Origin: Peribacillus loiseleuriae
GTDB lineage: Bacteria; Bacillota; Bacilli; Bacillales; DSM-1321
Length of the DNA: 64,000 nt
Assembly: GCF_001183985.1 (NCBI RefSeq)
Contig: NZ_LFZW01000001.1
Coordinates: forward strand, 3,710,059 to 3,774,058
Direction: 5' to 3'
Under the pieces are notes generated by a model. That model saw nothing but the letters and a program-made list of their open reading frames with translations, was not told the DNA's origin and ran no database searches. A program made the translations under genes and the position numbers. Positions 37,147 through 46,150 of the stretch are shown one piece after another (within the stretch, counting starts at the first letter, position 1; each line of letters opens with the position of its first letter).

Positions 37147-38154
37147 TTCATTTAGAGGGTCAATCTGAAAATGCCTGTAGACAAGCTCTGTCACAATCCG
37201 ACCTCTTGGCGTTCGCTGGATAAAACCGATTTGCAGAAGATATGGTTCGTAGACATCCTCAATCGTATGGGATTCTTCGCCGATTGTCGCTGCAATCGTT
37301 TCTAAACCAACAGGGCCACCACGGAATTTTTCAATAATACCTTTAAGTAATTTATGGTCAATATGATCTAAGCCTAAACGGTCTACTTGCATTAATTCAA
37401 GCGCATAATCCGCCATGTCCCGTGTAATTGTACCATCTCCACGTACTTGGGCAAAATCACGAACTCTTCGTAGCAATCGATTGGCAATCCGAGGCGTGCC
37501 TCGAGAGCGTCGCGCTAATTCCCCTGCTGCGTGTTGATCCATTTCTGTTTCCATAATCACAGCAGTCCGAACGATAATATCGGCAAGCTGTGGTTCCGTG
37601 TAATATTCAAGCCTGCTTAATACGCCAAAACGATCCCGCAATGGCGCAGACAAGGAACCGGCCCGAGTCGTTGCTCCGACAAGCGTAAAGGGCGGCAAGT
37701 CAATTCTTACAGAACGGGCAGTCGGTCCTTTTCCAATGACGATATCTAAACAGAAATCTTCCATTGCTGGATATAGTACTTCTTCAACAGTGCGCGGCAG
37801 ACGGTGGATTTCATCGATAAACAGAACATCACCTGGCTCAAGCGCACTAAGAATCGCCGCTAAATCACCAGGCCTTTCAATCGCAGGACCTGATGTTGTC
37901 CGGACATTCACACCCATTTCATTCGCAATAATCACGGCAAGGGTTGTTTTCCCAAGCCCAGGTGGTCCATATAAAAGAACATGATCCAATGTTTCTTCAC
38001 GCATTTTCGCAGCTTCTATATAAACACTTAAATTCGCCTTTACTTTTTCTTGGCCAATATATTGTTTTAAATATTGAGGTCGTAGGCTTTGTTCAAAGGA
38101 TTGTTCGTTCAATTCCGCTTCCTGGTTGAGCAGTCTCTCCTCCATGTTCGCCAC
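37144..38154 (-). CDS. ruvB: Holliday junction branch-migration ATPase RuvB
   Basis: A 336-residue AAA+ motor that drives branch migration with RuvA. Walker [12 protein letters not shown] (about 63-73), Walker [13 protein letters not shown], sensor [21 protein letters not shown] and arginine finger region are present, followed by the winged-helix domain with [11 protein letters not shown] and IQRTPRGR. Standard length. It follows ruvA by 3 bp. Confidence 0.98.
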   Translation of the reverse strand: MANMEERLLNQEAELNEQSFEQSLRPQYLKQYIGQEKVKANLSVYIEAAKMREETLDHVLLYGPPGLGKTTLAVIIANEMGVNVRTTSGPAIERPGDLAAILSALEPGDVLFIDEIHRLPRTVEEVLYPAMEDFCLDIVIGKGPTARSVRIDLPPFTLVGATTRAGSLSAPLRDRFGVLSRLEYYTEPQLADIIVRTAVIMETEMDQHAAGELARRSRGTPRIANRLLRRVRDFAQVRGDGTITRDMADYALELMQVDRLGLDHIDHKLLKGIIEKFRGGPVGLETIAATIGEESHTIEDVYEPYLLQIGFIQRTPRGRIVTELVYRHFQIDPLNE

Positions 38155-38157
38155 CCC

Positions 38158-38772
38158 TTATCTTAACATCATTTGCAATGCTTTTTTAATATATTGTTCT
38201 GTCGTCATTTCCTCATCCAAAAGCTTCTTCGCTACCCGCTGAACTTCTTTCTCGGAATACCCAAGTGCTTTTAACGCAAGTGTCGCCTCTTCCAACGCTT
38301 CACTGTATCCAGCAGCTCTCACAGCTTTAGCGTGGCCATCATTGAAAAGATTCGGAAAAGCATCTGGAATGATATTCTCAAGCTTCCCTTTTAAATCAAG
38401 AACAATTTGACGGGCCGTTTTTTTGCCGACGCCCGGAAATTTCACAAGGAAGCTTTCATCTTCATTCTCGATTGCCTGCACTACTTGCTCAACTTGGCCG
38501 GAAGCCAAAATCGCAAGCGCTCCCTTTGGACCAATTCCGGTTACATTCAACAATTTTGTGAACAATGCTTTTTGCTCACGCGTTTCAAAGCCATAAAACG
38601 CGGCGCTATCCTCGCGTACATGGTGGTAGACAAAGATCTGCACCTTTTCATTCACCTTTGAAGAAAAAACAAAAGGATTGGGCGTCATAATCTGATAGCC
38701 AATCTCCCCATTTTCCACCACTATGTATTCCGGTCCAATATAATCAATGGTTCCTTTTATATAATTATACAA
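38158..38772 (-). CDS. ruvA: Holliday junction DNA helicase RuvA
   Basis: A 204-residue protein that binds four-way junctions as a tetramer and loads RuvB. Domain I (OB fold) is about 1-63, domain II has the paired helix-hairpin-helix motifs [16 protein letters not shown] and [20 protein letters not shown], and domain III (about 155-204) contacts RuvB. It lies 177 bp after bofC and 3 bp before ruvB. Confidence 0.97.
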   Translation of the reverse strand: MYNYIKGTIDYIGPEYIVVENGEIGYQIMTPNPFVFSSKVNEKVQIFVYHHVREDSAAFYGFETREQKALFTKLLNVTGIGPKGALAILASGQVEQVVQAIENEDESFLVKFPGVGKKTARQIVLDLKGKLENIIPDAFPNLFNDGHAKAVRAAGYSEALEEATLALKALGYSEKEVQRVAKKLLDEEMTTEQYIKKALQMMLR

Positions 38773-38873
38773 ATCTCTTCGCTCCCTGAATTTGCTTTAC
38801 CTCTCATTTTACCATAAAAACACGGACAAGACAGAGAAATGATTGCTATCAAGATGGCAATATGTGTTTTTTA

Positions 38874-38936
38874 AAAAAACAACACAAACAGACATGTTCG
38901 TCACCTTTCCTTAAACGAAACATGCCTATTTTTTAT
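38874..38936. terminator. Bidirectional terminator after bofC
   Basis: Stem AGACATGTTCG/CGAAACATGCCT with a 14-base loop, flanked by TTTTTT tracts on both strands (ATTTTTTATT rightward; GTTTTTTT leftward after a short gap). It lies between bofC and ruvA. Confidence 0.6.
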
Positions 38937-38949
38937 TGAATGGATTCAT

Positions 38950-39462
38950 TCACTTTTCATCATTTGGAAGAGAATATGACTTGTACGCTTCCAGCACCTT
39001 TTCATACTGATTCTTATTCAGAATGGGAATTCCTTGGACGAGCTCTTCTTGTTTTTTCACTTCTAACTGCTCAATATCAATATGAAAAAAGGATTGAATG
39101 ATTCTTTGTTCCTCAGGTTTGCCGTTGAAAATAGAGAATGTTCCATCTTCACTTACTCCGAAAAAGCCATTTGATTTTAGTAATGGAGAAATATCAGACT
39201 CGTTTTTCTTCAAAGTGATTTTTTCATTATTTTGGTCAACGAGCTGCCAGCCTGCATATTCCGCCCAGAAATCCTTCATCGCTAAAATAGACTCTGTACG
39301 CGTCTCTTCACTCATCTCGCCGTCCAAATACACCCGCTGTAATACGACCTTTCTTTCCGGAACTGCCGGAATCACAGATGTTTGCTCTGATGCCGATGAA
39401 ACAGAGCCAATCCAAGCTATTCCTGTTAAAAGAATAGAAAGAAAGACTAATTTCAATTTCAC
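38950..39462 (-). CDS. bofC: Forespore signalling protein BofC
   Basis: A 170-residue exported protein. Signal peptide MKLKLVFLSILLTGIAWIGS, then VPERKVVLQRVYLDGEMSEE and a C-terminal domain with GFFGVSEDGTFSIFNGKPEE, matching BofC. In B. subtilis BofC, made in the forespore, restrains SpoIVB and thereby the SpoIVFB-dependent activation of pro-sigma-K. I choose GTG at 39462 (GAGGTG six bases upstream); the GTG at 39471 lies within that ribosome binding site. SpoIVFA/B, its indirect targets, are encoded in this window too. Confidence 0.9.
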   Translation of the reverse strand: MKLKLVFLSILLTGIAWIGSVSSASEQTSVIPAVPERKVVLQRVYLDGEMSEETRTESILAMKDFWAEYAGWQLVDQNNEKITLKKNESDISPLLKSNGFFGVSEDGTFSIFNGKPEEQRIIQSFFHIDIEQLEVKKQEELVQGIPILNKNQYEKVLEAYKSYSLPNDEK

Positions 39463-39502
39463 TACTATCACCTCTTCTGCCGAAGTGGAATCATGTATCC
39501 TG

Positions 39503-39555
39503 AGTTAACTAACCATCAGTGAGGATAAAAAAACACTGATGAAAGTTTCACTTTA
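39503..39555. repeat. Family 3 hairpin repeat upstream of bofC
   Basis: GTTAACTAACCATCAGTGAGG, AAAAAAA, then CACTGATGAAAGTTTCACTTTA: an almost pure hairpin (CATCAGTG/CACTGATG) with an A-rich loop. It is followed by Family 1 copy 7 only 40 bp away. Confidence 0.72.
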
Positions 39556-39595
39556 TTTCATAGTTTGGCCAGTAAGAGCGATTTTACTCATAAAA

Positions 39596-39684
39596 AAAGA
39601 TCAGACCCCACATCGTTTATATACCGTTTATATGACGTATCAAAAACATCATAAACGGTGTATAGAGTGTGAGGTCAGACCCTC
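39596..39684. repeat. Family 1 palindromic repeat, copy 7
   Basis: An 89-bp copy: AAAGATCAGACCCCACATCGTTTATATACCG at the left, ATAAACGGTGTATAGAGTGTGAGGTCAGACCCT at the right. Almost the whole element can fold into one hairpin. It lies 6 bp from the stop codon of the YhcN-type lipoprotein gene. Confidence 0.82.
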
Positions 39685-39690
39685 TGAAAT

Positions 39691-40401
39691 TTATTCCAAA
39701 TGGTGCTCATGTACCCCTAAAGTTTCCATCATATTTTCCACGTTCAAGATGACTTGCTCTTTTGGTCCGCCACCACGAAGCTTATTGTCAAGCACTGTTG
39801 TGCGATAATAAACTCCTTGATCAGTCAGGACGTACAAGGTACGATTGCCAGCCATTGGTTGGACCCTACTTGTTACCTCTTGTTTGGCAGCAATTGCTGC
39901 GTCCCTCGAATAATCATCAAGCAATAATGTAACAATGAGCTCTTTATCTCTGACAATCGCGCATGATTCTTTCACATGGTCGACTTTGTTTGCCTGTTTC
40001 ATGATGGCGTCGACAAGCGTTCCTTCATACGCATTGTAATAAGACGATTTCGTCCTTAGTTGGGTGATGTGGCCATGGTAATTACGATCTTTTGGGCTGG
40101 AAATTCGTTCTTGAAATAGTAATCCATTGCCGTATTCTGATCTCGGTATGGTAGGGTTTTCGCCATTTTTCTGTAGATTTTCTTGAATCCGATTGGCTTC
40201 GCTATAATCGTGCACTACTTGTCCAATTGGTGCTTGATACGTTATTTGCCGGACCAAGCTATCCTTTTCATTCGTATAATGACCGCCCGTATTTAGGACA
40301 TCCTCTTGATTCTTTCCCCCAGCCTGATTATTAGCCGAGCAACCAATGAGCCCGGCAAGCAAAACGACACATAGGAGAACGTGTATTTTTTTCTGCACCA
40401 A
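39691..40401 (-). CDS. YhcN/YlaJ-family sporulation lipoprotein (CoxA-like)
   Basis: A 236-residue lipoprotein with signal peptide and lipobox LIGC (Cys21), an unstructured N-terminal stretch and a C-terminal YhcN/YlaJ domain (VKESCAIVRDKELIVTLLLDD, AKQEVTSRV, RTLYVLTDQGVYYR). Family members are spore cortex or inner-spore-membrane proteins. Its place close to safA matches B. subtilis coxA (yrbB), a spore cortex protein, so this is likely its counterpart. It is preceded by the phosphotransferase-like gene and followed by Family 1 copy 7. Confidence 0.82.
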   Translation of the reverse strand: MVQKKIHVLLCVVLLAGLIGCSANNQAGGKNQEDVLNTGGHYTNEKDSLVRQITYQAPIGQVVHDYSEANRIQENLQKNGENPTIPRSEYGNGLLFQERISSPKDRNYHGHITQLRTKSSYYNAYEGTLVDAIMKQANKVDHVKESCAIVRDKELIVTLLLDDYSRDAAIAAKQEVTSRVQPMAGNRTLYVLTDQGVYYRTTVLDNKLRGGGPKEQVILNVENMMETLGVHEHHLE

Positions 40402-40504
40402 TTAAAAAAACCTCCTAAAATGGAATGAGCTTATGCTCTACATTAGTTTCCATTTCAGTTGAGGTTTTTACACTGTCAGTTGCGTCCAGGCGAGAGGATT
40501 CTTG

Positions 40505-41452
40505 TCAGAGCGATTCGATCATACCCGCAATCTCTTCATTGAATTTCATCCGTTTCGCAAATTGTTCGATGGTCATCTTCCATATTCTATGCAGCTGTGC
40601 TGAATGATGGGAAAGATGATTTTTGCACAGACGATTCCACTCGCGCAATATATCGGTTGGATACGTAAGTGCATATAAGAACGCTTTATTCTCTTTATAT
40701 GTTGCTATTTCTGGATAGAACCATAGCTCTTTTGCCGGGTCAACTAAATAGGGCAAGATTCGACTGCAATACTGCAAATAGTCGATAAACGGCGGTGCGT
40801 AAGCAATTAAGTCAAAATCAAGTAAGGCAAGTTCTCCATCCTGCTTTCTTAAAAAATTGTGGTGAGCGCAATCGCCGTGAATGATTACTTTCTTCTCAGC
40901 CATCAGCTCTGTTTCATGCTGTTTCATGCCTACCAATGCCCACTTGGCCCAATTTATCCAACTTGATAAAATCGATTCAGCAACATACTCACCGATTATC
41001 GGCTGATATTTACAAAATATCCTCAATCGTTCTTCCCATTTAACAATTTGATTAAAATGAGAGAGGTTATTCGTTAAATTTAAGCCGGTGCTGTTATGAA
41101 ATGTATGAAGTACAGTCAATCCTTCGATACGATTTTTTTCACTACCGAAATGAAAACGGTCCGATGATGGTTGAATGTACTCGATTGCTCCAAATACTTG
41201 ACCGTCATATTCAAACGTAGGTAGATCTTCTATAAATGAATACGTATGGATAAACCCGTTCTTTTTTAATCGTTGAGTCAATTCTTTTTGATTGTTCAAT
41301 GTTTGATTCGAATCAAACCCTTTTATGATAAAAAGTCGGTTGTTACAATGGATGAGATAAACAGAGCTACGTAAATGTTCTATTTTCGATGGATGTATCA
41401 TATGGTTCTGCAAATGAGAGAGGAGACAGGTGTAAAATACACTGTCTCCCAT
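40505..41452 (-). CDS. Spore-coat-associated phosphotransferase-like kinase (CotS/YsxE type)
   Basis: A protein of about 315 residues with the aminoglycoside phosphotransferase/choline kinase fold. The catalytic loop reads IIHGDCAHHNFLR (about residues 190-202 here) and the metal-binding motif LALLDFDL follows about 20 residues later; both key Asp residues are intact. Spore coat kinases CotS, CotI, YutH and YsxE are of this type. The ATG at 41452 starts 4 bp after the safA stop codon; the ribosome binding site is poor (AAGG), so it may rely on coupling to safA translation. The start could also be an internal ATG 51 bases later. Substrate unknown. Confidence 0.8.
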   Translation of the reverse strand: MGDSVFYTCLLSHLQNHMIHPSKIEHLRSSVYLIHCNNRLFIIKGFDSNQTLNNQKELTQRLKKNGFIHTYSFIEDLPTFEYDGQVFGAIEYIQPSSDRFHFGSEKNRIEGLTVLHTFHNSTGLNLTNNLSHFNQIVKWEERLRIFCKYQPIIGEYVAESILSSWINWAKWALVGMKQHETELMAEKKVIIHGDCAHHNFLRKQDGELALLDFDLIAYAPPFIDYLQYCSRILPYLVDPAKELWFYPEIATYKENKAFLYALTYPTDILREWNRLCKNHLSHHSAQLHRIWKMTIEQFAKRMKFNEEIAGMIESL

Positions 41453-41456
41453 TGCC

Positions 41457-43610
41457 TTAATATCCATCACTTTCGTCAGCAAATGTTGGTCGTCCAAACG
41501 TTTGTGGTGCATTCACCCTTCCTGGCATAATATCTGGTTGGCCTCCGTAGCCTGGATAACCTCCAAATCCTAGTTGGCCACCCGGTCCGGGTTGACCACC
41601 AAAACCTGGTTGACCTCCGAACCCTGGCTGGCCACCCGGTCCGGGTTGACCACCAAAACCTGGTTGACTTCCGAACCCTGGCTGGCCACCCGGTCCGGAT
41701 TGACCACCAAAACCTGGTTGACCTCCGAACCCTGGCTGGCCACCTGGTCCGGGTTGACCACCAAAACCTGGTTGACCTCCGAACCCTGGCTGGCCACCCG
41801 GTCCGGGTTGACCACCAAAACCTGGTTGACCTCCGAACCCTGGCTGGCCACCTGATCCGGGTTGACCACCAAAACCTGGTTGACCTCCGAACCCTGGCTG
41901 GCCACCCGGTCCGGGTTGACCACCAAAACCTGGTTGACCTCCGAACCCTGGTTGACCTCCGTAACTCGGCTGACTTCCGTAGCCTGGCTGACCTCCGTAA
42001 CCTGGTTGACCCCCGTAACCTGGTTGACCTCCGTAACCCGGTTGACCTCCGTAACCCGGTTGACCTCCGTAGCCTGGTTGACCTCCGTAACCTGGTTGAC
42101 CTCCGTAGCCTGGTTGACCTCCGTAACCTGGTTGACCTCCGTAGCCTGGTTGACCTCCGTAGCCTGGTTGACCTCCGTAGCCTGGTTGTGCAACCGGAAT
42201 GTGGTGATCTGGATCATCGGATGATTCTGTATGGTGGTACCCTTCCATATTAGGATTTACTTGTGGATTCATAGCTTGTTCGTGATGTCCAGGGTTCATT
42301 GCATAGCCCGGCTGGCCTCCGTAACCTGAATGTGCAACCGGAATGTGGTGATCTGAATCATCGGATGATTCTGTATGGTGGTACCCTTCCATATTGGGAT
42401 TTACTTGTGGATTCATAGCTTGATGATGATGCCCAGAGCCCATTGCATAGCCCGGCTGATACGGATTATATGGTTGTGCTACATGTTTAGGTCCACAGCC
42501 ACAATCTTGTTCTTGATTTGCTAAAGGTGGAACACTTGATGGTGCGTATTGTGGCTGTGCATACGGATTGTATTGAGAACCCATTACTTCACCAGACTCA
42601 ACGGAGGACTCCTGTTGAACATATGGAACTTGATAATCCGGATATTGCTGATAAGGCTGTTGATTCATGACTCCATGTATATTTTCATTTCCATATTGAT
42701 GATGGTGGTGATGCACTTCATCAGAAGACGATGAAGATTCATCCATATGATGCTGATGAGATGCAACCTGTGGCATCGGATATCCTGTACCGTAAACCGG
42801 CTGATCAGGATATCCGTAACCGATTGGACTCGGCATGCTTTGTGCGCCCGCTACCATACCAGGCATTTGTGCATAGGCCCAAGGATTAGGCGGTGGCGGA
42901 TAACAAAAACCAGTACCTGGCATTATAGGTGTAATAGGCATACACTCCTCTACGAGAATTTCCTCCTGCACACATTCAACTTCCATGGATTCAACACTTT
43001 CTTCTACTTCATAACTTGGTAGCACATGTTTTGGCTGTTCAGGTATCACAGGCATTTGTGGCTGTACAACAGGCTTTTGCACATTCATATTTGCCATATT
43101 CACCATATAATAGTTATTAATATCAATTTCTGGAATAACCGGTTGAGGAATTGGCACTTCCTTTATTATCGGTTGTTCCTTCACGATTATTTTTTCTTTC
43201 ACGATCGGGTGTTCTTTTACTTTGTGATGCTCTTTTTTGTGCTCTTTGTGTTCTTTATGCTCTTTCACAACCGGGTGTTCTTTTACTACATGTTGCTCTT
43301 TCGCAATGGGATGTTCCTTTACTACATGATGCTCTTTCACGATCGGATATTCCTTCACAACATGTTGTTCTTTCATGATGGGGTGTTGCTCCACAGCCCC
43401 AGCCTTCGTACCATAATTGATTTTCGCATGATGGTGCCCTTCTTTCGCAACATGCCCACTTGCTCCAGGAATCTTTATTTTCATACCTGGCATCATCATA
43501 TCTGGATTGCTAAGCTGTGTATTAACTTTTTTAAGCTCTTCAAAACTTACCCCATATTTCTTGGAAAGTTTCCAAAGGGTATCACCTTTTTGGACTATAT
43601 GAATTTTCAC
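41457..43610 (-). CDS. safA: Spore coat morphogenetic protein SafA, repeat-expanded
   Basis: A 717-residue spore coat protein, about twice the usual SafA length. The LysM domain (about 1-48: [37 protein letters not shown]) binds cortex peptidoglycan. Next come VKEHP(I/V) repeats (about 75-160), a proline/tyrosine-rich middle with His clusters, two copies of a 47-residue block (YAMxx[23 protein letters not shown]) and a tract of about 235 residues of GGQPGY/F hexamers. GTG at 43610 follows AGGAGGGG and gives [12 protein letters not shown]. SafA recruits inner coat proteins in the mother cell. Family and LysM are certain; the repeats are lineage-specific. Confidence 0.93.
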   Translation of the reverse strand: MKIHIVQKGDTLWKLSKKYGVSFEELKKVNTQLSNPDMMMPGMKIKIPGASGHVAKEGHHHAKINYGTKAGAVEQHPIMKEQHVVKEYPIVKEHHVVKEHPIAKEQHVVKEHPVVKEHKEHKEHKKEHHKVKEHPIVKEKIIVKEQPIIKEVPIPQPVIPEIDINNYYMVNMANMNVQKPVVQPQMPVIPEQPKHVLPSYEVEESVESMEVECVQEEILVEECMPITPIMPGTGFCYPPPPNPWAYAQMPGMVAGAQSMPSPIGYGYPDQPVYGTGYPMPQVASHQHHMDESSSSSDEVHHHHHQYGNENIHGVMNQQPYQQYPDYQVPYVQQESSVESGEVMGSQYNPYAQPQYAPSSVPPLANQEQDCGCGPKHVAQPYNPYQPGYAMGSGHHHQAMNPQVNPNMEGYHHTESSDDSDHHIPVAHSGYGGQPGYAMNPGHHEQAMNPQVNPNMEGYHHTESSDDPDHHIPVAQPGYGGQPGYGGQPGYGGQPGYGGQPGYGGQPGYGGQPGYGGQPGYGGQPGYGGQPGYGGQPGYGGQPGYGSQPSYGGQPGFGGQPGFGGQPGPGGQPGFGGQPGFGGQPGSGGQPGFGGQPGFGGQPGPGGQPGFGGQPGFGGQPGPGGQPGFGGQPGFGGQSGPGGQPGFGSQPGFGGQPGPGGQPGFGGQPGFGGQPGPGGQLGFGGYPGYGGQPDIMPGRVNAPQTFGRPTFADESDGY
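41560..42190. repeat. Tandem repeat array within safA (18-bp monomers, 54-bp higher-order units)
   Basis: The 3' part of safA is built of 18-bp monomers coding GGQPGY (about 41960-42190), giving way to 54-bp trimers coding F-F-P versions of the hexamer (about 41560-41960). Neighbouring 54-bp units are nearly identical in DNA, including synonymous positions, which points to recent slippage or unequal crossing-over. Open frames on the other strand are by-products of the periodicity. Confidence 0.9.
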
Positions 43611-43755
43611 GCTGCAAACCCCTCCTATGCATAAGTCCATATATACTATGAAGCGTTAGGCAAATTGCTATCATTATCATGAAAACTTATGCGGGAGATG
43701 ACGTTTTTATGAGCGCAACCCTGCTTACCGCTTAGGAAAAAGCTCTTTTAGAACA

Positions 43756-43784
43756 TAAAAAAAGAATGCCATTAAGACATTCTA
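43756..43784 (-). terminator. Terminator of the nadB-nadC-nadA operon
   Basis: Leftward AGAATG-TCTTAATG-GCATTCT followed by TTTTTTT, 65 bp after the nadA stop codon. Confidence 0.82.
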
Positions 43785-43848
43785 AAGTGAGCTGTGGCTA
43801 AGTTAAGAAGCAGTAACGAGTCATGGCGACTAAACACCATGTTGTTGC

Positions 43849-44955
43849 TTATGCCCGTTCAAGCATGCGATTTAAGGCAAGAATGGCATCACTTGCTATT
43901 TCTTGTGGCACTTCGATTGGATTAAACCGAATGCCCTTTACAATCGATTCCAAGGACCACAGTAAATGAGGTAAATCGATACGGTTCATCGTCAAGCACG
44001 GACACATATTGGGATTCAAGGAAATGATATTTTTATCTGGGTACTTGTTGATCAACCGTTTGACTAGATTCATTTCTGTGCCGATTGCCCACTCACTTCC
44101 AGGACTTGCATTTTCAATTTTATCGATAATATATGAAGTCGAACCGGCATAGTCGGACTTCTCGACAACTTCTCTGCGACATTCTGGGTGAACAATGATA
44201 TTCATCTCAGGACGCTCCACTCGTAATGCTTCAATATTCTTTATTGTGAAATTTTCATGAACAGAACAATGTCCCTTCCACAATAACACGAGAACATCCT
44301 CGACGTTTCCATCATAAATTAGTTCATCCTTATACGGATCCCAGACAGCCATTTTATCTAAAGGGATACCCAGATCATAAGCGGTATTTCTCCCTAAATG
44401 CTGATCAGGTAAAAATAAAATTCGTTGCTTTTCGGAAAACGCCCACGATACCATTTCTTTGGCGTTCGATGAGGTGACAGTCGCTCCACCATTTTTGCCG
44501 ACAAAAGCTTTAATGGCAGCTGTTGAATTTACATACGTAAGTGGCAAAATCGTGTCACCGTACATCGCCGAAAGCTTTGACCACGCTCGTTCCGTTTGCT
44601 CAATATCGGCCATATCCGCCATCGAACAGCCTGCTCTCATATCTGGCAAAATGACTGTTTGCTCACGTGTTGTCAAAATATCAGCCGTCTCCGCCATAAA
44701 GTGAACGCCGCAAAACACAATCGATTCCGCCTCACGGTTTTGTGCGGAAAGCTGTGCCAATTGTAAGGAATCGCCCGTTACATCGGCAAACTGAATCACT
44801 TCCTCACGCTGATAATGATGACCCGGAATAAACAAACGTCCGCCAAGTTCTTTTTTAATTTCCCAAACACGGGCTTCCATTTGTTCGTTTGACATCGTTT
44901 TATACGTTTCAGGTAAAACACTTGTTGTAGCTTTAACCATATCCAAAATACTCAT
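43849..44955 (-). CDS. nadA: Quinolinate synthase A
   Basis: A 368-residue [4Fe-4S] enzyme that condenses iminoaspartate with dihydroxyacetone phosphate to quinolinate in de novo NAD synthesis. The B. subtilis-type cysteine ligands are visible: C in [10 protein letters not shown] (about 110), C in [10 protein letters not shown] (about 230) and C in [13 protein letters not shown] (about 320, the CPC pair). Other signatures are [19 protein letters not shown] and [19 protein letters not shown]. It is the last gene of nadB-nadC-nadA, separated from nadC by a 340-bp structured spacer, unlike B. subtilis. Confidence 0.97.
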   Translation of the reverse strand: MSILDMVKATTSVLPETYKTMSNEQMEARVWEIKKELGGRLFIPGHHYQREEVIQFADVTGDSLQLAQLSAQNREAESIVFCGVHFMAETADILTTREQTVILPDMRAGCSMADMADIEQTERAWSKLSAMYGDTILPLTYVNSTAAIKAFVGKNGGATVTSSNAKEMVSWAFSEKQRILFLPDQHLGRNTAYDLGIPLDKMAVWDPYKDELIYDGNVEDVLVLLWKGHCSVHENFTIKNIEALRVERPEMNIIVHPECRREVVEKSDYAGSTSYIIDKIENASPGSEWAIGTEMNLVKRLINKYPDKNIISLNPNMCPCLTMNRIDLPHLLWSLESIVKGIRFNPIEVPQEIASDAILALNRMLERA

Positions 44956-45014
44956 TGCAGAACCTGGTTACTAAAATCTATCAAAAACTACATTTCGCCC
45001 CCTGAACCAAGAAA

Positions 45015-45205
45015 AAGGGACATACTGTGACGATTCTCACGTCATTCCATCAGGAAGGGAATCTCACCCTTGTCATGAACCTATTGTTCAAAACGACCTG
45101 CGGTGCTCTGTTAGAGCCAGCGGGGTGGCGACAAACCATTCTTATCGCCAAGATTTTAGCACCAGGATTACACCTCCTTCAGTTGTAATTCCTGGTTTTT
45201 GATCC
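45015..45205 (+). other. Unassigned structured element between nadC and nadA
   Basis: A compact series of hairpins: TGACG/CGTCA, AAGGG/CCCTT, GCTCT/AGAGC, GGCGA/TCGCC and, at about 45169-45200, ACCAGGATTACA/TGTAATTCCTGGT followed by TTTTT on the plus strand. The closing hairpin is a good terminator only rightward, opposite to the nad genes; its loop reads CCTCCTTC. The text CCTGCGGTGCTCTGTTAGAGCCAGCGGGG, judged from memory only, recalls right ends of TnpB-type elements, so it may be a relic of one. Alternatives are an antisense small RNA or an intra-operon leader of nadA. Confidence 0.45.
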
Positions 45206-45295
45206 TTACGGTTTTATGCACCACATTCCACAGTTTCCAACTGTGATGTTCTTTAAATTTTTCTATATATAATTTGATAGGTTTTCATAGGTTTT

Positions 45296-46150
45296 TTAAG
45301 CTGTTGTAACCTCCTCACATTCCATTACTTTTGCGCTAATATCCAATGCCCGAACGCTGTGTGTCAGACAGCCTAGCGAAATAAAATTAACATTTGTCTC
45401 GCGATACAAGGCCAAAGTATTTAGCGTGATCCCCCCTGAAGCTTCCGTTACAATAGGAGCAGGCACGAGTTTGACAAGCTCAGCAATTTCTTCTGGCGTT
45501 CTATTATCAAACATAATGATATCAGCGCCGGCTGCAACCGCTTCTCTCACTTGTTCTGCTGATTCTGTTTCCACTTCGATCTTAACGGTATGACCAAGCT
45601 TGGATTTAGCGATTTCAACCGCTTTCGTAATCGAACCAGCGAAAGAAATATGATTATCCTTAATCATGACAGCATCATATAACCCGTAGCGATGGTTAAA
45701 TGCCCCGCCAGACCGAACGGCATATTTTTCTAGCATTCTTAAGCCTGGCGTTGTTTTTCGTGTATCACAAGCTTTCGTCTTCGTTCCTTCCAATATGGTA
45801 CAAGCTTGCCTAGATGCCGTTGCAATACTAGACATTCTCTGCACTAAATTAAGAACGACTCGCTCACCCTTCAACAGTGCCGCCATGTTGCCAGTGATGG
45901 AGACAAGTGTACAGCCTGCCTCAAATTCTTCACCATCTTCCACGAAGAACTCGATAAATACATCCTCATCAAGTAATGAAAAGCCAGTCTTAACCACATC
46001 ACTTCCTGAAAAAATACCTTTTTCCTTCGCTAAAAAAGTTAATGTGCCACGCTCATCTTCAACAAACAATGTATCACTCGTCACATCTCGTTCACCGATG
46101 TCTTCGATGAAAAACACTTCCAATAATTGCTTAAGCTTCAATAGGTTCAT
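45296..46150 (-). CDS. nadC: Nicotinate-nucleotide pyrophosphorylase (carboxylating)
   Basis: A 284-residue quinolinate phosphoribosyltransferase (quinolinate + PRPP to nicotinate mononucleotide). Motifs: IGERDVTSDTLF, ERVVLNLVQRMSSIAT, ACDTRKTTPGLRMLEKYAV, GGAFNHRYGLYDAVMIKDNH, KIEVETES and VTEASGGITL. Standard length. The start overlaps nadB by 20 bp. The C-terminus reads SAKVMECEEVTTA. Confidence 0.97.
   Translation of the reverse strand: MNLLKLKQLLEVFFIEDIGERDVTSDTLFVEDERGTLTFLAKEKGIFSGSDVVKTGFSLLDEDVFIEFFVEDGEEFEAGCTLVSITGNMAALLKGERVVLNLVQRMSSIATASRQACTILEGTKTKACDTRKTTPGLRMLEKYAVRSGGAFNHRYGLYDAVMIKDNHISFAGSITKAVEIAKSKLGHTVKIEVETESAEQVREAVAAGADIIMFDNRTPEEIAELVKLVPAPIVTEASGGITLNTLALYRETNVNFISLGCLTHSVRALDISAKVMECEEVTTA

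Noticed and set aside
41560-42190. CRISPR-like look of regularly repeated short units
   Set aside because: Units are contiguous and in frame with a LysM protein; there are no unique spacers and no cas genes.
41574-42224. Long open frames on the plus strand and in a second minus frame across safA
   Set aside because: They are created by 18-bp and 54-bp repeats (multiples of three) and read only TSEPWL/VNQATE-type periodic peptides; no ribosome binding site.
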